Origin: Gymnopus androsaceus JB14
Lineage: Eukaryota > Basidiomycota > Agaricomycetes > Agaricales > Omphalotaceae
DNA length: 64,000 bases
Assembly (NCBI GenBank): GCA_009733575.1
Contig: ML769395.1
Coordinates: 374,987-438,986, forward strand
Direction: 5' to 3'
The notes under the pieces were generated by a model, which ran no database searches, was not told the origin of the DNA, and saw only the letters and a program-made list of their open reading frames with translations. Shown one piece after another: positions 11,593-21,515 of this stretch. Every line of letters starts with the position of its first letter. The first letter of the stretch is position 1. The translations under genes were made by a program, and so were the position numbers.

Positions 11593-11855
11593 TTTTTAAG
11601 ATTGAAACGAAGGCTGTCGGGAGAGGAAGACAGTCGCTGGCCCGCGTAGAAAGCGTTGGGCGTTGATTTATATTTGTTCAAGGCCGAATGTTAGGATAGA
11701 TTTCGAGGAGGGGAGAATCATGGCATATAAAGGCTCTTTGAGTCATCATTGATACAACAAGATATAATGCATGGCAGTTAAAGTGAAAGTCGTTCTATGA
11801 GTGGAAAATCAGCCGAGAAAGTTTTCAGCAATCCTTACACACCTCTACTGCTTCC

Positions 11856-12238
11856 CTAGTTATCATCGTAGGCGGGCGGCGCTCTCCGAGTCCGAGGTCC
11901 AATCTCCACGGTTACAAGTTTCATTGCCTGGAACTGATCCAGCGCGTCGGCAAATCCACTTTCTGTCAAACGCGCGACCTGCTTTGTGCCGTCTAGAAGG
12001 ACAATGTTGATGAGAAGCTGGATACGATCTCGAGTAATATTTTTGAGCTCCGAATAGTATTCCTGGAAAGCAACGTCTATAGCATCCTGAGAGACAATCA
12101 GTCGAATGAATTTACGGTACAACTCGAGTGTACCTGGTAAGAGCTGACCGATACACAAGCGAGATCTTTTCCATCGGTACCAAGGCGGAATACGACAAGC
12201 TTCTTGGCTGGTTTCGATTCTTCAGATGCGGATGTCAT
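11856..12238 (-). CDS. gene B: small conserved protein of unknown function (intact copy)
   Basis: Two exons, 12134-12238 and 11856-12086, with a 47-base GT-AG intron in phase 0 and a product of 111 residues. The N-terminal half reads KKLVVFRLGTDGKDLACVSV. After the intron comes DAIDVAFQEYYSELKNITRD, then RIQLLINIVLLDGTKQVARL, ending PPAYDDN. It has no signal peptide, cysteine pattern or membrane helix and looks like a small compact soluble protein. I do not recognise the family. At least four more copies lie in the window (17511-17809, 24643-24940, 28161-28459, 35167-35424), all broken. In those copies coding bases and intron are equally well preserved, so these are recent segmental copies rather than evidence of selection. 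It always sits 3' of the seven-helix protein exon and beside hydrophobins. Confidence 0.72.
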
Positions 12239-12770
12239 GAGAGTTTGGGTTCGGATAGTGATTTGACGCCCATGTGCAGGCGCCTGTTGCTTGTTTGAAA
12301 ATCCTCACTGCCTTGCTTCCTATGTATAGTAAATCACCTTGAACTACTGGCACCGGTCGCGAACATAAATTGAATAAACGAGACGAAAACAACAGGACGT
12401 TATCGAATCAGGAATTGAACGCCACTGAAGAAGCTGTCCTTTCAATCCCTATCTTCAAATTTAGGGAGATTGCTCAGGCGAGAACAACTGCCCTGTTTAC
12501 ACCGCTCTCCACACCTACAAGGCTCTCATTGACGCCCTCATCAGTTTCTACAAGATTTGAAACGATATCGTTAACTTGTTCGAAGCTAGAAGAATGCCAA
12601 CGAGTTCGATTATCCCTAAACTGGTTTCGTATATTCAGCTTTGACCGTCTGCAAGCCGTCGGTTTCAATCTAGAGTCAAGGTATCTACTGATATCTTGCT
12701 CAAACTTCAGGATGAATACTTATGATTACGGATAATCGCTCTTCCAATACAGTTCTAAATCACATCCGCG
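12239..12770. repeat. module C: intergenic segment between gene B and the seven-helix exon
   Basis: This stretch recurs at about 17930-18300, 24230-24600 (inverted), 28580-28860 with 29618-29720, and 35430-35731. It should hold the gene B promoter. Short frames on both strands are conserved only as far as the DNA copies are, so I call no gene. Confidence 0.6.
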
Positions 12771-12905
12771 TCAATGAACGAAATCGAGTTCAACATCATC
12801 TTTCGACTCATAGGACTCGGAGCATCATAAATCATAATAAAATGTCTCCTCCAAAGGCAACTTCTTCACGTTCACCAGAATGATTAACACCATAGGATAA
12901 AGCGC
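12771..12905 (-). pseudogene. relic of the last exon of the seven-helix membrane protein
   Basis: It reads ALYPMVLIILVNVKKLPLEE, then TFYYD and a stop. It aligns with the last exon of the intact gene at 35732-35863, including the acceptor side at 12905. The rest of that gene is absent here; upstream lies unrelated module F. Confidence 0.8.
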
Positions 12906-14070
12906 CTATATAAACTAAGCAGTCAAGATTGGTCCCAGACGCGTCAAACCCCAACTTGAATAAGCGACGTAAGTCGCCGGCTGAGACTGCATGACGACAA
13001 CATACGCATCTCTCTGAACAGAAATTTGGGGTGGAGGGTAGCTTCCATGCTTCAGCAAGCAAATGTGGCCGCAGGAGGGTGAACGTGGAGGAGGTAGTCG
13101 TGGACGTGGAGGGGAAGGTACAGGGCATGGCAGAAGTGGAGACGAAGGCTGTTCTCGCTCTCGGCTTCCTGACCTCAAGACCTTCAATACCGATGTCTTA
13201 GGTAGAAATCGCATCAAATTTGGGAGGGATTCTGGGAGGAATTTCTGCATCGATGAGTGTGTACATTCCGTCCTCGTCGATCATGCTCATTTGATTCAAC
13301 TACCTACGTAGTGCTGTCCTTTAGGTTCTGATTATTTGGCCCTCCCTCTCAACCCGACTCAAACATCTCCATAGTAGTCAGATGGTTCGTACGTTTCTAA
13401 AAAGGCAATTATAGACACCGACTTTTGTCTCTGGACTCCCATGCAAGTTTAAATAAAGACGCGTTGTTAGCAGTGGTGGTGTTCCGCCCAAAATTGGAGG
13501 CATTGAGGATTACTGGGCATGATCGGGGGTGGGTACGAAGATCAAGTACATCGTCATTGTGATAATGCAGTACTTTTTTTTCTTTTCTTTATATGGCATA
13601 GAAGGTGTACGTACTTCATGTCTATTCTCAGGTTTCCTCTTCTTGACTATGCTCAGCGCAGTGATAAGGAAGCTCTTGCAGCTCTTACTAGTCAATGCCG
13701 ACCTTGCCAAATTCGTGACTACCCGATCGGTGTCGAGGTCAACAATCACCGACTCGAAAATCCCTTCCAGTGGTATTAGGCATGGACGAAAGTCCGGATG
13801 TGGGTGGAAGGGCAGACGGAATTCTTTACTCTGGAGAGTGTTGTTTACTCGAAGTAACCGGGCTGATCGGTCGAACTTGGTCAAAGCGTTTCTTACGAGT
13901 CGTTACATTTCATTTCTTGGAGAGATATTATGCGCAACAAACATTCCGAATCACGGATACTACTAACAGCCCACGAAGATCCCCACAGATCTCAACAAAC
14001 TACTATAGGCAATTTCCCGCTACATGCATTGCAGTTGAACTCGGGGTTGAGCCGCCGCAATTTCGGGTGC
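12906..14070. repeat. modules F and G, repeated non-genic segments
   Basis: F (about 12906-13340) recurs at 18460-19000, 29840-30330, 50820-50960 and inverted at 22600-23150. Its minus strand contains a short phrase MSMIDEDGMYTLIDAEIPPR that persists at 50.85 kb in altered form. G (about 13500-14070) recurs at 19140-19690, 30470-31060, 51060-51717 and inverted at 21560-22260. A G-like stretch also ends each E module. The minus strand of G carries a decayed reading phrase such as FESVIVDLDTDR. No intact gene. Confidence 0.6.
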
Positions 14071-14536
14071 TCAAAGAGTAACAGGGACGCAACCAATGGA
14101 AATGAGTCCACCTAAGAACAAAACGACAAGCGTCAGAATCAAGACACTGGAATTTGAAGAGATCGAGGCATGATCATACCGTGGCTGTTGTCCTGACAGC
14201 AGACGGCTTGGGCAGAGCTATGAAAGGATAAGTATGTAGTCAGACGCGTGCATGCCTAGAAAACTTACCAGCTACCGCTACCAGCACCAATGACAGGTGA
14301 TGGGGTCACAAGTAAGACCGACACCAACGGTCAAGTCTTGAAGAACGATGCCAAGAAGGCCCAGGAGCGTAGCTAGCGGCAGGGTTAGAGGCGGATGTAA
14401 CAGTGTTACAGCACTGAACGGGGCCAGTGCTGCAGGAGCTGGCTGGTTCACCTCCACTGCCACCGCGGGGGAAGGCAGGGGTGGCGACTGCGAGAGTAGC
14501 GAGAGCGGCGGAGACAAAGGCGAGTTTGAACTGCAT
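14071..14536 (-). pseudogene. class I hydrophobin, two single-base insertions
   Basis: Exons 14269-14536, 14180-14217 and 14071-14111 match the other array members in position and splice sites. The signal peptide [20 protein letters not shown] and the first three cysteines ([11 protein letters not shown]) are intact. Compared with the member at 54375-54830, one base is inserted after NPAA (near 14375) and one after PIT (near 14296). The summed exon length of 347 is two bases too many for a reading frame. Exon 2 still encodes [14 protein letters not shown] and exon 3 [11 protein letters not shown]. Either a young pseudogene or two sequencing errors; the TATA box at 14627-14634 is retained. Confidence 0.82.
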
Positions 14537-14626
14537 GATGAAGTAGAGAGAGCTGAGTATAGAGCTGATTACTTGAACGACGGTTTTTGGTTGTTCGAGT
14601 GAAGAATCCTATCGATTTTGAGAACC

Positions 14627-14634
14627 TTTTATAC
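14627..14634 (-). promoter_or_regulatory. TATA box of the hydrophobin at 14071-14536
   Basis: AAGGTATAAAAGGTT on the minus strand, about 95 bases before the ATG. It is followed by a block (ATCGATAGGATTCTTC) that is shared with the hydrophobins at 31.5 and 52.2 kb and, in part, 54.8 kb. Confidence 0.7.
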
Positions 14635-14639
14635 CTTTT

Positions 14640-15795
14640 TCTAGTCGAGAATATCAAGGAGTATCCCACGCTAACTAAGGCATTGTGGCGGGCTGCAGAC
14701 TCAAGCCTGACCTCAGAATGAATGCTGCATCGTCAATCTCAGAAGAATCCTGTTCAAGTGGAGCGACAGACAAACAAAATCAATATTGAAGTGGAGCTCT
14801 TGTAAATTTAAACCATTTATCTACATCCAACTTCGTTCCTGGATGTAGCTCGGGAATGAAGCATCGGAGACATAGACGGAATTTTTTGATTCTTGGCGGC
14901 ATAATTAAGAAAAAGCAATTGAAAAGCGAGTTCGACAACTTGAATGACGGGAACTGTGTGACTATGCGGCTCTTAAGAGATCTGGAGAAAATGATCTACT
15001 CCTTGCCACGCTTGCCTCGAATTCCGGGAGATTGATTTCATTCAATATGAGCTTCATGGAATTTGGAATGCTTAGCACCTTGTGCTTCGAAGACACTGGC
15101 AACAATGCATCTATGGTAAGAACGAAGAATATAATTCTGGAAGTCTAAATTAAAAATAGTCAATCTCCCCCCCAAAAAAAGCGTAAACGTAAACGTCCAA
15201 CTTGCGTCCAACTGTGTCTGTTTACCTTGTGATTGCATGAGATCAATGGAATGTCAATGAGTGGCGAACGAATGCACCCGTGATCTGTCGAAACGACTGT
15301 CTTCCGAGCTAGTGACGCGGACAAGCTGTAGAAAGCCTTATTAAACCCATCTGGCGCGTGTATGACGTCGGAGGCGCGATTTCTTTCTACATATCTGTTC
15401 TTCATTCTTTTGAAATAACGAGACGTGTCGAGCGCTGCAGATGACCAACATCAAGGCCATTGAAATAAGTGCAGGCCTGCTGAGATTGAGAACAATACCA
15501 ATCGCGTTAGAACGGAGGTTATACAACGCATCGATCTCTCATGCCCATCACATCCACGTCCAGTTCATTGTTCTCCCAAGTTCATCTCCTTGTTCGATTG
15601 CCTAGAACCGGCAGTTTGTAGGCAACGTGAAGATGGTTCAGATGGAGTCAATTGACATAGCTAAGAAACTGAATGAAAAGTCGAAAACGCTTGAAGAGAA
15701 AGAGAAAGAGCAGATGCATGTCATGCATCATGAATGACGATCGGTGAAACGCGTCGTTATCAGAATACAGAAGGTATACTTCACCCTGGAGAAAA
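14640..15795. repeat. module D, hydrophobin 5' flank (copy 1)
   Basis: Recurs at about 24940-25990, 33160-34140, 52430-53700 and 54935-55690, always 5' of a hydrophobin-type unit. It contains a conserved stretch on the minus strand (for example FYSFQMHES) whose frame is broken in most copies. No intact gene. Confidence 0.65.
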
Positions 15796-16633
15796 CAGTT
15801 GCACACACCCAAATATACAGGTTAGTAGTAGCACAACATTGAACACAGATCTCTATCCAAGTCGATAGAAATCTCTCAGTTGTATTTTCACTGCTTCCGC
15901 AGACAACTTGATGTCTGTGAAGAGAAGGTCAGGAGGGTACCGAAGCAACGAAACAAGAACATACATTTCTGGGGATCTGAGCGTCATAGCATCGAGAGAA
16001 CAGTAAGGCAGATCGTCAGTAAATGATCGGGGGTGAGTACGAAGTTCAAGCACACCGTCATTGCGATTATTGACAATGCATTATGCATTTTCTCCCTATT
16101 CTATAGCCATGACACTAACAGAGTCAGGTACGTACCTCACCTCTCTTCCATCTTTTGCTCTATTTTACCGAGTTTGTCAATTTACAGTGAGATAAACTCT
16201 TACAACCCTACTCCCTGCGAAACTAATACCGACCTTGCCAAAACCCTTCGCGATCTTGACTTGACTGTCCGATCGAATCTCGTTGCTGAGATTAGCAACC
16301 ATATGTTGAGAGAACTGCATGGTAATGGGCAATGGATGAAGGTCCGGATGTGGTTTTGGTGAAGACTTAAATATTTTGCTCCGGAGAAAGTCACATGATT
16401 GATTGATCCTGGTCAAAGCGTTTCTTACGACTCTACGAGGAGAAATCGGTATTGTATCATTATATTTCATTTCATGGAGTTTTCGAGAGGCAGTGATATC
16501 TAACAAAGAATCCAAATTATGAAATTCCGTTATATACTGATCCAAATTACTATTGACCGATCGCCACAGCTCTCAACAACCCACTAAGTATAGGCAATTT
16601 CCCGCTACAGATCGAATCTGAGCTCGGGGTTGA
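15796..16633. repeat. module E (copy 1)
   Basis: Recurs at 26438-27303, 34190-35080, 53760-54374 and 55690-56541. The minus strand carries a conserved tail (AMTLRSPEMYVLVSLLRYPP, then DLLFTDIKLSAEAVKIQLRD) and a separate piece QVKIAKGFGKVGISFAGSR. They look like exons of an old gene, broken differently in each copy. The stretch 15796-19688 is nearly identical to 26438-31042. Confidence 0.6.
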
Positions 16634-17149
16634 GCGGATGCAATATCAGGTGCTCGAAGAGTAACAGGGACGCAGCCAATGGAGATAATTCCTAGTGGGG
16701 TGAGGGAGACAAGAAAATCAAGACACTAGTATTCAAAAAGACTGTGGTTGTTGTCTTCACAGTAGGCAGCTTGGGTAGAGCAAGGAGAGAATGAGTATGT
16801 AGTCTGACGGATGCATTTCTAAAACTTACCAGCTGCCTCCAGAACTACTGATGACGGCGATGGGGTTACAAGTAAGACCGGAAACAACGTTCAAGTCTTG
16901 AAGGACGATGCTAAGAAGGCTAAGGATCCCGGCAATGTCGGAAGAAAAGACAGCGAGAGAAGGAGAGAAGAAGGGATTCCGAGGAGTATTGGGATATATA
17001 GCAGCATGAAAAGCGGAAGGGCGCCAGGAGGAAGAGGAAACCATAGCGTGAGGAACAGAAGTTAGATGGGCATGAGCAGGCATAAGAGAAGGACAGCGAA
17101 GCGGTAGCGTAATTGGGTGGGTGAACAAATAAGAGGAGATATGATCCAA
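16634..17149 (-). pseudogene. chimera of gene X 5' part and hydrophobin 3' half
   Basis: The 5' part (PHAMVSSSSWRPSAFHAAIY) matches gene X at 11.4 kb. From near 16945 it becomes hydrophobin ([20 protein letters not shown]), with a GT donor at the normal place. The first three hydrophobin cysteines are missing. Exon 2 has lost a cysteine of the CC pair (AAYCEDN), and the normal stop in exon 3 is read through as CGA. No functional hydrophobin is possible. A near-identical copy lies at 27304-27799. Confidence 0.72.
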
Positions 17150-17510
17150 TATCTAAGATTGAAACGAAGAAGAAAAACAATCGCTGGCGTAGAAAACGTT
17201 AGGAACGTTAGGTATTTGTTCAAGGCTGAATGTTCGGATGGATTTTGAAAAGGGAGTCTTTTCACCGTGATATATAGAGGCTCTTGAGTGTAATCGGGTA
17301 CAGCAGCGTTATAAAAGATAATACAGGCGTATAAAACGAAAAGAAAAATTTCTATGAGTGGAAAATCAGCTGAGAAAGTCTTCGACAATATTACACACCA
17401 GTCGTCAGTCTCGTCTCTCTGTACCATCAATCAAGCAACCTTATTGCTTCCTTAGTTATCATCGCTCTCCGAGGTCCAATCTCCACGGTTACAAGTTTCA
17501 TTGCCTGGAA

Positions 17511-17809
17511 CTAATCCAGTGCGTCGGCGAGTCCACTTTCTGTCAAGCACGCGACCTGTTTTGTGCCGTCTAGAAGGACAATGTTGATGAGAAGCTGGAT
17601 ACAATCTCGAGTAATATTTTTGAGCTCCGAATAGTATTCCTGGAACGCAACGTCTATAGCATCCTGAGAGACAATCAGTCGAATGAATTTACGGTACAAC
17701 TCGAGTTTACCTGGTAAGAGCTGACCGATACACAAGCAAAGTCTTTTCCATCGGTACCAAGGCGGAATACGACAAGCTTCTTGGATGGTTTCGATTCTTC
17801 AGATGTCAT
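17511..17809 (-). pseudogene. gene B copy 2, premature stop
   Basis: Same two-exon layout as the intact copy at 11856-12238. A CAG-to-TAG change after SGLADALD ends the protein early. Further down, the copy differs by a small deletion that would give a different C-terminus (RRAMITKEAIRLLD), also seen in the copy at 35167. One ancestral Arg is Cys (ITRDCIQ). Confidence 0.78.
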
Positions 17810-18339
17810 GAGAGTTTGGGTTCAAATTTGACGCTCATTCACGTGCCTATTCATGGCCAATCAATCTCTCGAGTCTTGCTGTTTCCGTCGCGTTGATTAC
17901 ATTATGTTCTACCAGTGCCAGTAGTTCAAGGTGATTTACTGTAGGAAGCAAAGTAGGAAGCAAGACGTTATCGAACCAGAATTGAACGTCACTGAAGCAG
18001 CTGTCCTTCTAATCCCAATCTTCAAATTTGGGAGATTTCTCAGGCGAAAACAACTGCCCTGTTTACCGATAACATCACCTCTCCTCACACCTACAAGGCT
18101 CTCATTGATTCCCCACCAGTCCCGATATCGCAGCCTCTTCGAAACGAATCCTAAACAATGCCAACGGTTCGAATATCTCTAAGCTGGTTTCATATACAGC
18201 TTTGACCATCTGCAAGCCGTCGGTTTCAATCTAGAGTGAAGCTGTCTCACTGATTATCTTGTTCAAACTTCAGGATGGAATAAGTATAGGTAATCACTCT
18301 TCCAGAATTACATCACTCGGCTCATTGACACAGATCTGA

Positions 18340-18445
18340 CTATCGTAATAAAAATGTTTCCTCCAAAGGCAGCTTATTCACGTTCACCAGAATGATTACC
18401 ACTATAACACCATAAGATAAAGGGCCTATATAAGCCAAGCAGTCA
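18340..18445 (-). pseudogene. relic of the seven-helix last exon, copy 2
   Basis: VVIILVNVNKLPLEETF is preserved, but an insertion breaks the upstream ALYPM part and the C-terminus ends early at LLR. Confidence 0.7.
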
Positions 18446-19787
18446 ATATGAGGGTCAATATGAGGGTCAAAATGTGGACATAGAGGTGTACTAGTTGCAT
18501 ACCACAACTGCATTTTTTGCAATAGAATCACTGAAATACATTCGATCTCGAATGTATCTAGTACACCCCAGACCCCAGATTGGTCTCAGACACGCGTCAA
18601 GCCCCAAAAATAAGCGACATAAGCGGTAATTTGAACATTTTCGTCGACTGAGACTGCGACGACAAAATACACATCTCTGAACTGGAACTCGAGGCGGAGG
18701 TAGCTTCCATGCTTTAGCAAACAAATGTAGCCGCAGGAGGGTGAACGTGGAGGAGAAGGTACGGGGCGTGGTAGAAGTGGAGGCGGAGGCTGTTCTCGCT
18801 CTCAGCGTCCTGACCTCAAGACCTTCAAAACCGATGTCTTAGGTATAGGTTGCATCAAATTTAGGAGGGATTCTGGGGGGAATTCTGCATCGATGAGTAT
18901 GTACATTCCGTCCTCGTCGATCATGCTCATTATATTCAACTACCTACGTAGTGCTGTCCTTTAGGTTCTAATTATTTGGCCCTCACTCTCAACCCGACTC
19001 AAACATGTCCATAGTAGTCAGATGGTTCCGGGCCCGGGGTATACGTTTCCGAACTTGAAAAGGCAATTATAACCACCGACTTTTGTCCCTGGACTCCCAT
19101 GCAAGTTTGAATGCAGACGCGTTGTTAGCAGTGCTGATGTCGCGCCTCGGAGGCATCGAGGATTACTGGGCATGATCGGGGGTGAGTACAAGGATCAAGC
19201 ACATCGTCATTGTGATAATGCGGTACTCTTTTTTTCCTTCTTTTATTGGCATGGAAGGTGTACGTATCTCATGTCTATTCCCAGGTTTTCTCTTCTTGAC
19301 TATGTTCATTGCAGTGATAAGAAAGCTCTTGCAACCCTTGCTAGTTAATGCCGACCTTGTCAAAAGCCTTCGTGACTGACCGATCGGTCTCGAGGTCAAC
19401 AATCACCGGCTCAAAAACCCCTTCCGGTGGGATTAGGCATGGTCGATAAGTCCGGATGGAAGGGCAGACGGAATTTTTTACTCCGGAGTGTTGCTTACTC
19501 GAAGTAGCCGGTCGAACATAGTCAAAGCGTTTTTTTACGAGTCGTTACATTTCATTTCTTGGAGAGATATTATCCAACAAACAGTCAAAATCACGATATA
19601 ATGTATACACTGATCCGAATTACTGATTAATGGCCCATGGAGATCGCCACAGCTCTCAACAAACTACTATAGGCAATTTTCCGCTACAGCATCGCAGTTG
19701 AGCTCAGGTTTGAAAAAGAGGAGATACAAACTAACAACCGTCGTTCAACTACTCAGCTCTCTACTCAGCTCTCTCTACTTCATCATC
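18446..19787. repeat. modules F and G, copy 2
   Basis: Colinear with 12906-14070 and almost identical to 29840-31042. At 19689 homology to the sister unit stops and an inverted hydrophobin begins. No intact gene. Confidence 0.65.
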
Positions 19788-20233
19788 ATGCAGTTCAAAC
19801 TCGCATTTGTCACCGCCGTTCTCGCTACTCTCGCAGTTGCTACTCCTACCTTCCCCCGCGGCGGCGAGCCAGCTAGCTCCTGCAGCACTGGCCCTGTTCA
19901 GTGCTGCAACACCGTTGAGCCCGCCTCTTCCGCTCCGCCGCAAGGTGCTTGCCCTTCTTGGCATCGTTCTTCAAGACTTGACCGTTGATGTCGGTCTAAC
20001 TTGTGACCCCATCACCGTCATTGGCGTTGGTAGCGGAAGCTGGTAAGTTTACTAGGCATGCACGCGTCTGACTACATACTTATCCTCTCATAGCTCTGCC
20101 CAAGCTGTCTGCTGTCAGGATAACAGCCACGGTATGATTATGCCTCAATCTCCTCGAATACCAGTGTTTTGATTCTGATGCATCCTCATTAGGCACTCTC
20201 ATTTCCATCGGTTGCGTCCCTGTTACTCTTTGA
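19788..20233 (+). pseudogene. class I hydrophobin in inverted orientation, two bases short
   Basis: Exons 19788-20042, 20094-20131 and 20193-20233 match the intact gene at 31072-31519 almost base for base, introns included. Two single-base losses near 19938-19946 (one T, one C) shift the frame after EPASSA, so the second half is out of frame. It ends beside the N gap, and its left junction at 19689 is abrupt. The orientation is opposite to every array neighbour except the noisy inverted block. Sequence error or misassembly is as likely as mutation. Confidence 0.75.
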
Positions 20234-20252
20234 GCCCCCAAATTGCGGCGCT

Positions 20253-20277
20253 NNNNNNNNNNNNNNNNNNNNNNNNN
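20253..20277. other. assembly gap (25 N)
   Basis: Run of 25 unspecified bases directly after the inverted hydrophobin. It joins two arms of an inverted duplication. Confidence 0.99.
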
Positions 20278-20822
20278 AATATGAATGGTATAAATCACAA
20301 GAGCGTCCACTTCAATTCTTCGTCAGTATTCATCGACATAAAACTTATTATTGTTGTGTCGTCTCTTTAATCTTCATGTTAAGGAGAGTGCAGAAACAAA
20401 ACACTTTCTCTGATAGTTAACTGTAGGGAATGTTGTTTAGTATAAATAGTAGTGAATATAATATTCTTTATAATAAAAACGTGATTGTGTTTGTTATGGA
20501 TAATAGCGTTGACATAAACGCTACTTTGTATGCATGACAAAAGACGTCCGACTGTACTTAAATTGCAATATAGAGTGGGAGTTAAAATTATCCTTCTGCA
20601 AACTAGCGTTATATTTGCTGTCCTAGGGAAAAGATATAATTACAAATCTAAATAAAATTGCTAATATCCATAAGGTTGTCCATATAATATCCTCCAGAAT
20701 TGAGGATTCTTCTATCTCCGATATGTTGGATGAAACACCAGTTTCAAAGTATCTACTTACTCATAACAACCGGTCAGTTCAACTACATCAGTCTACTACT
20801 CAGCTCTCTCTACTTCATCATC

Positions 20823-21515
20823 ATGCAGTTCAACTACTCGCATTTTCTAACCGCCCTATATAAAGTTTTCTAGCCTTTGGGTTACTTAAACTCTCGCCAG
20901 TTTGCTACTTCTTACTTACTCCCCGCAAAGGCGGGCGGACGCTGTGCTATATTATTTGTTTGCGAAATAACACTGGCTCTCAACGAACTTAATGATATCA
21001 GTAGTGCTCTATGCAATAGAACACCGTATTTACCCATGAGACCTCGCTCATTCTTACGCTTCCGCCGCCATGTGGATCTGCACTTACTCTTAACCAATTC
21101 GGCTTTGCACTTGCCTCTCTCTTTACGTTCCAATTTAATTTTATCTTTATCGTCTAGACTTGAATCCAGATTAGACTGTCGCGTACTTCTGTGAAGCCCT
21201 CATCACGTCTCAATTTATGGCGTGTAGCGGAATGCTAGTATAAAAGTAAAACAAAAAATTTACTAGGCTAAGCACGCGTCACCCGTCTGACCTTACCACC
21301 TATTAACTTAATACCTACTCATAGCTCTGTCCCAAGCTGGTCTAGCTGTCAGGAATAATACAGCCACCCGGTTATATGATTATGCTTCAATATCCTCGTA
21401 ATAAATACAGGTGTTTTATTGAATCTGATGCAAATTCCTCATTATTGCTCTTCATTTCCTCTGAGATTGATAACGTCAACATAGGTATTCTACCTCCTAT
21501 TGAGCCCCCTCGATT
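20823..21515 (+). pseudogene. hydrophobin-derived sequence within the noisy inverted copy
   Basis: The hydrophobin start context and ATG at 20823, exon 1 landmarks to about 21080, intron 1 remains near 21265-21320, exon 2 near 21323-21375 and exon 3 near 21450-21515 can all be followed. No frame survives. Confidence 0.6.
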
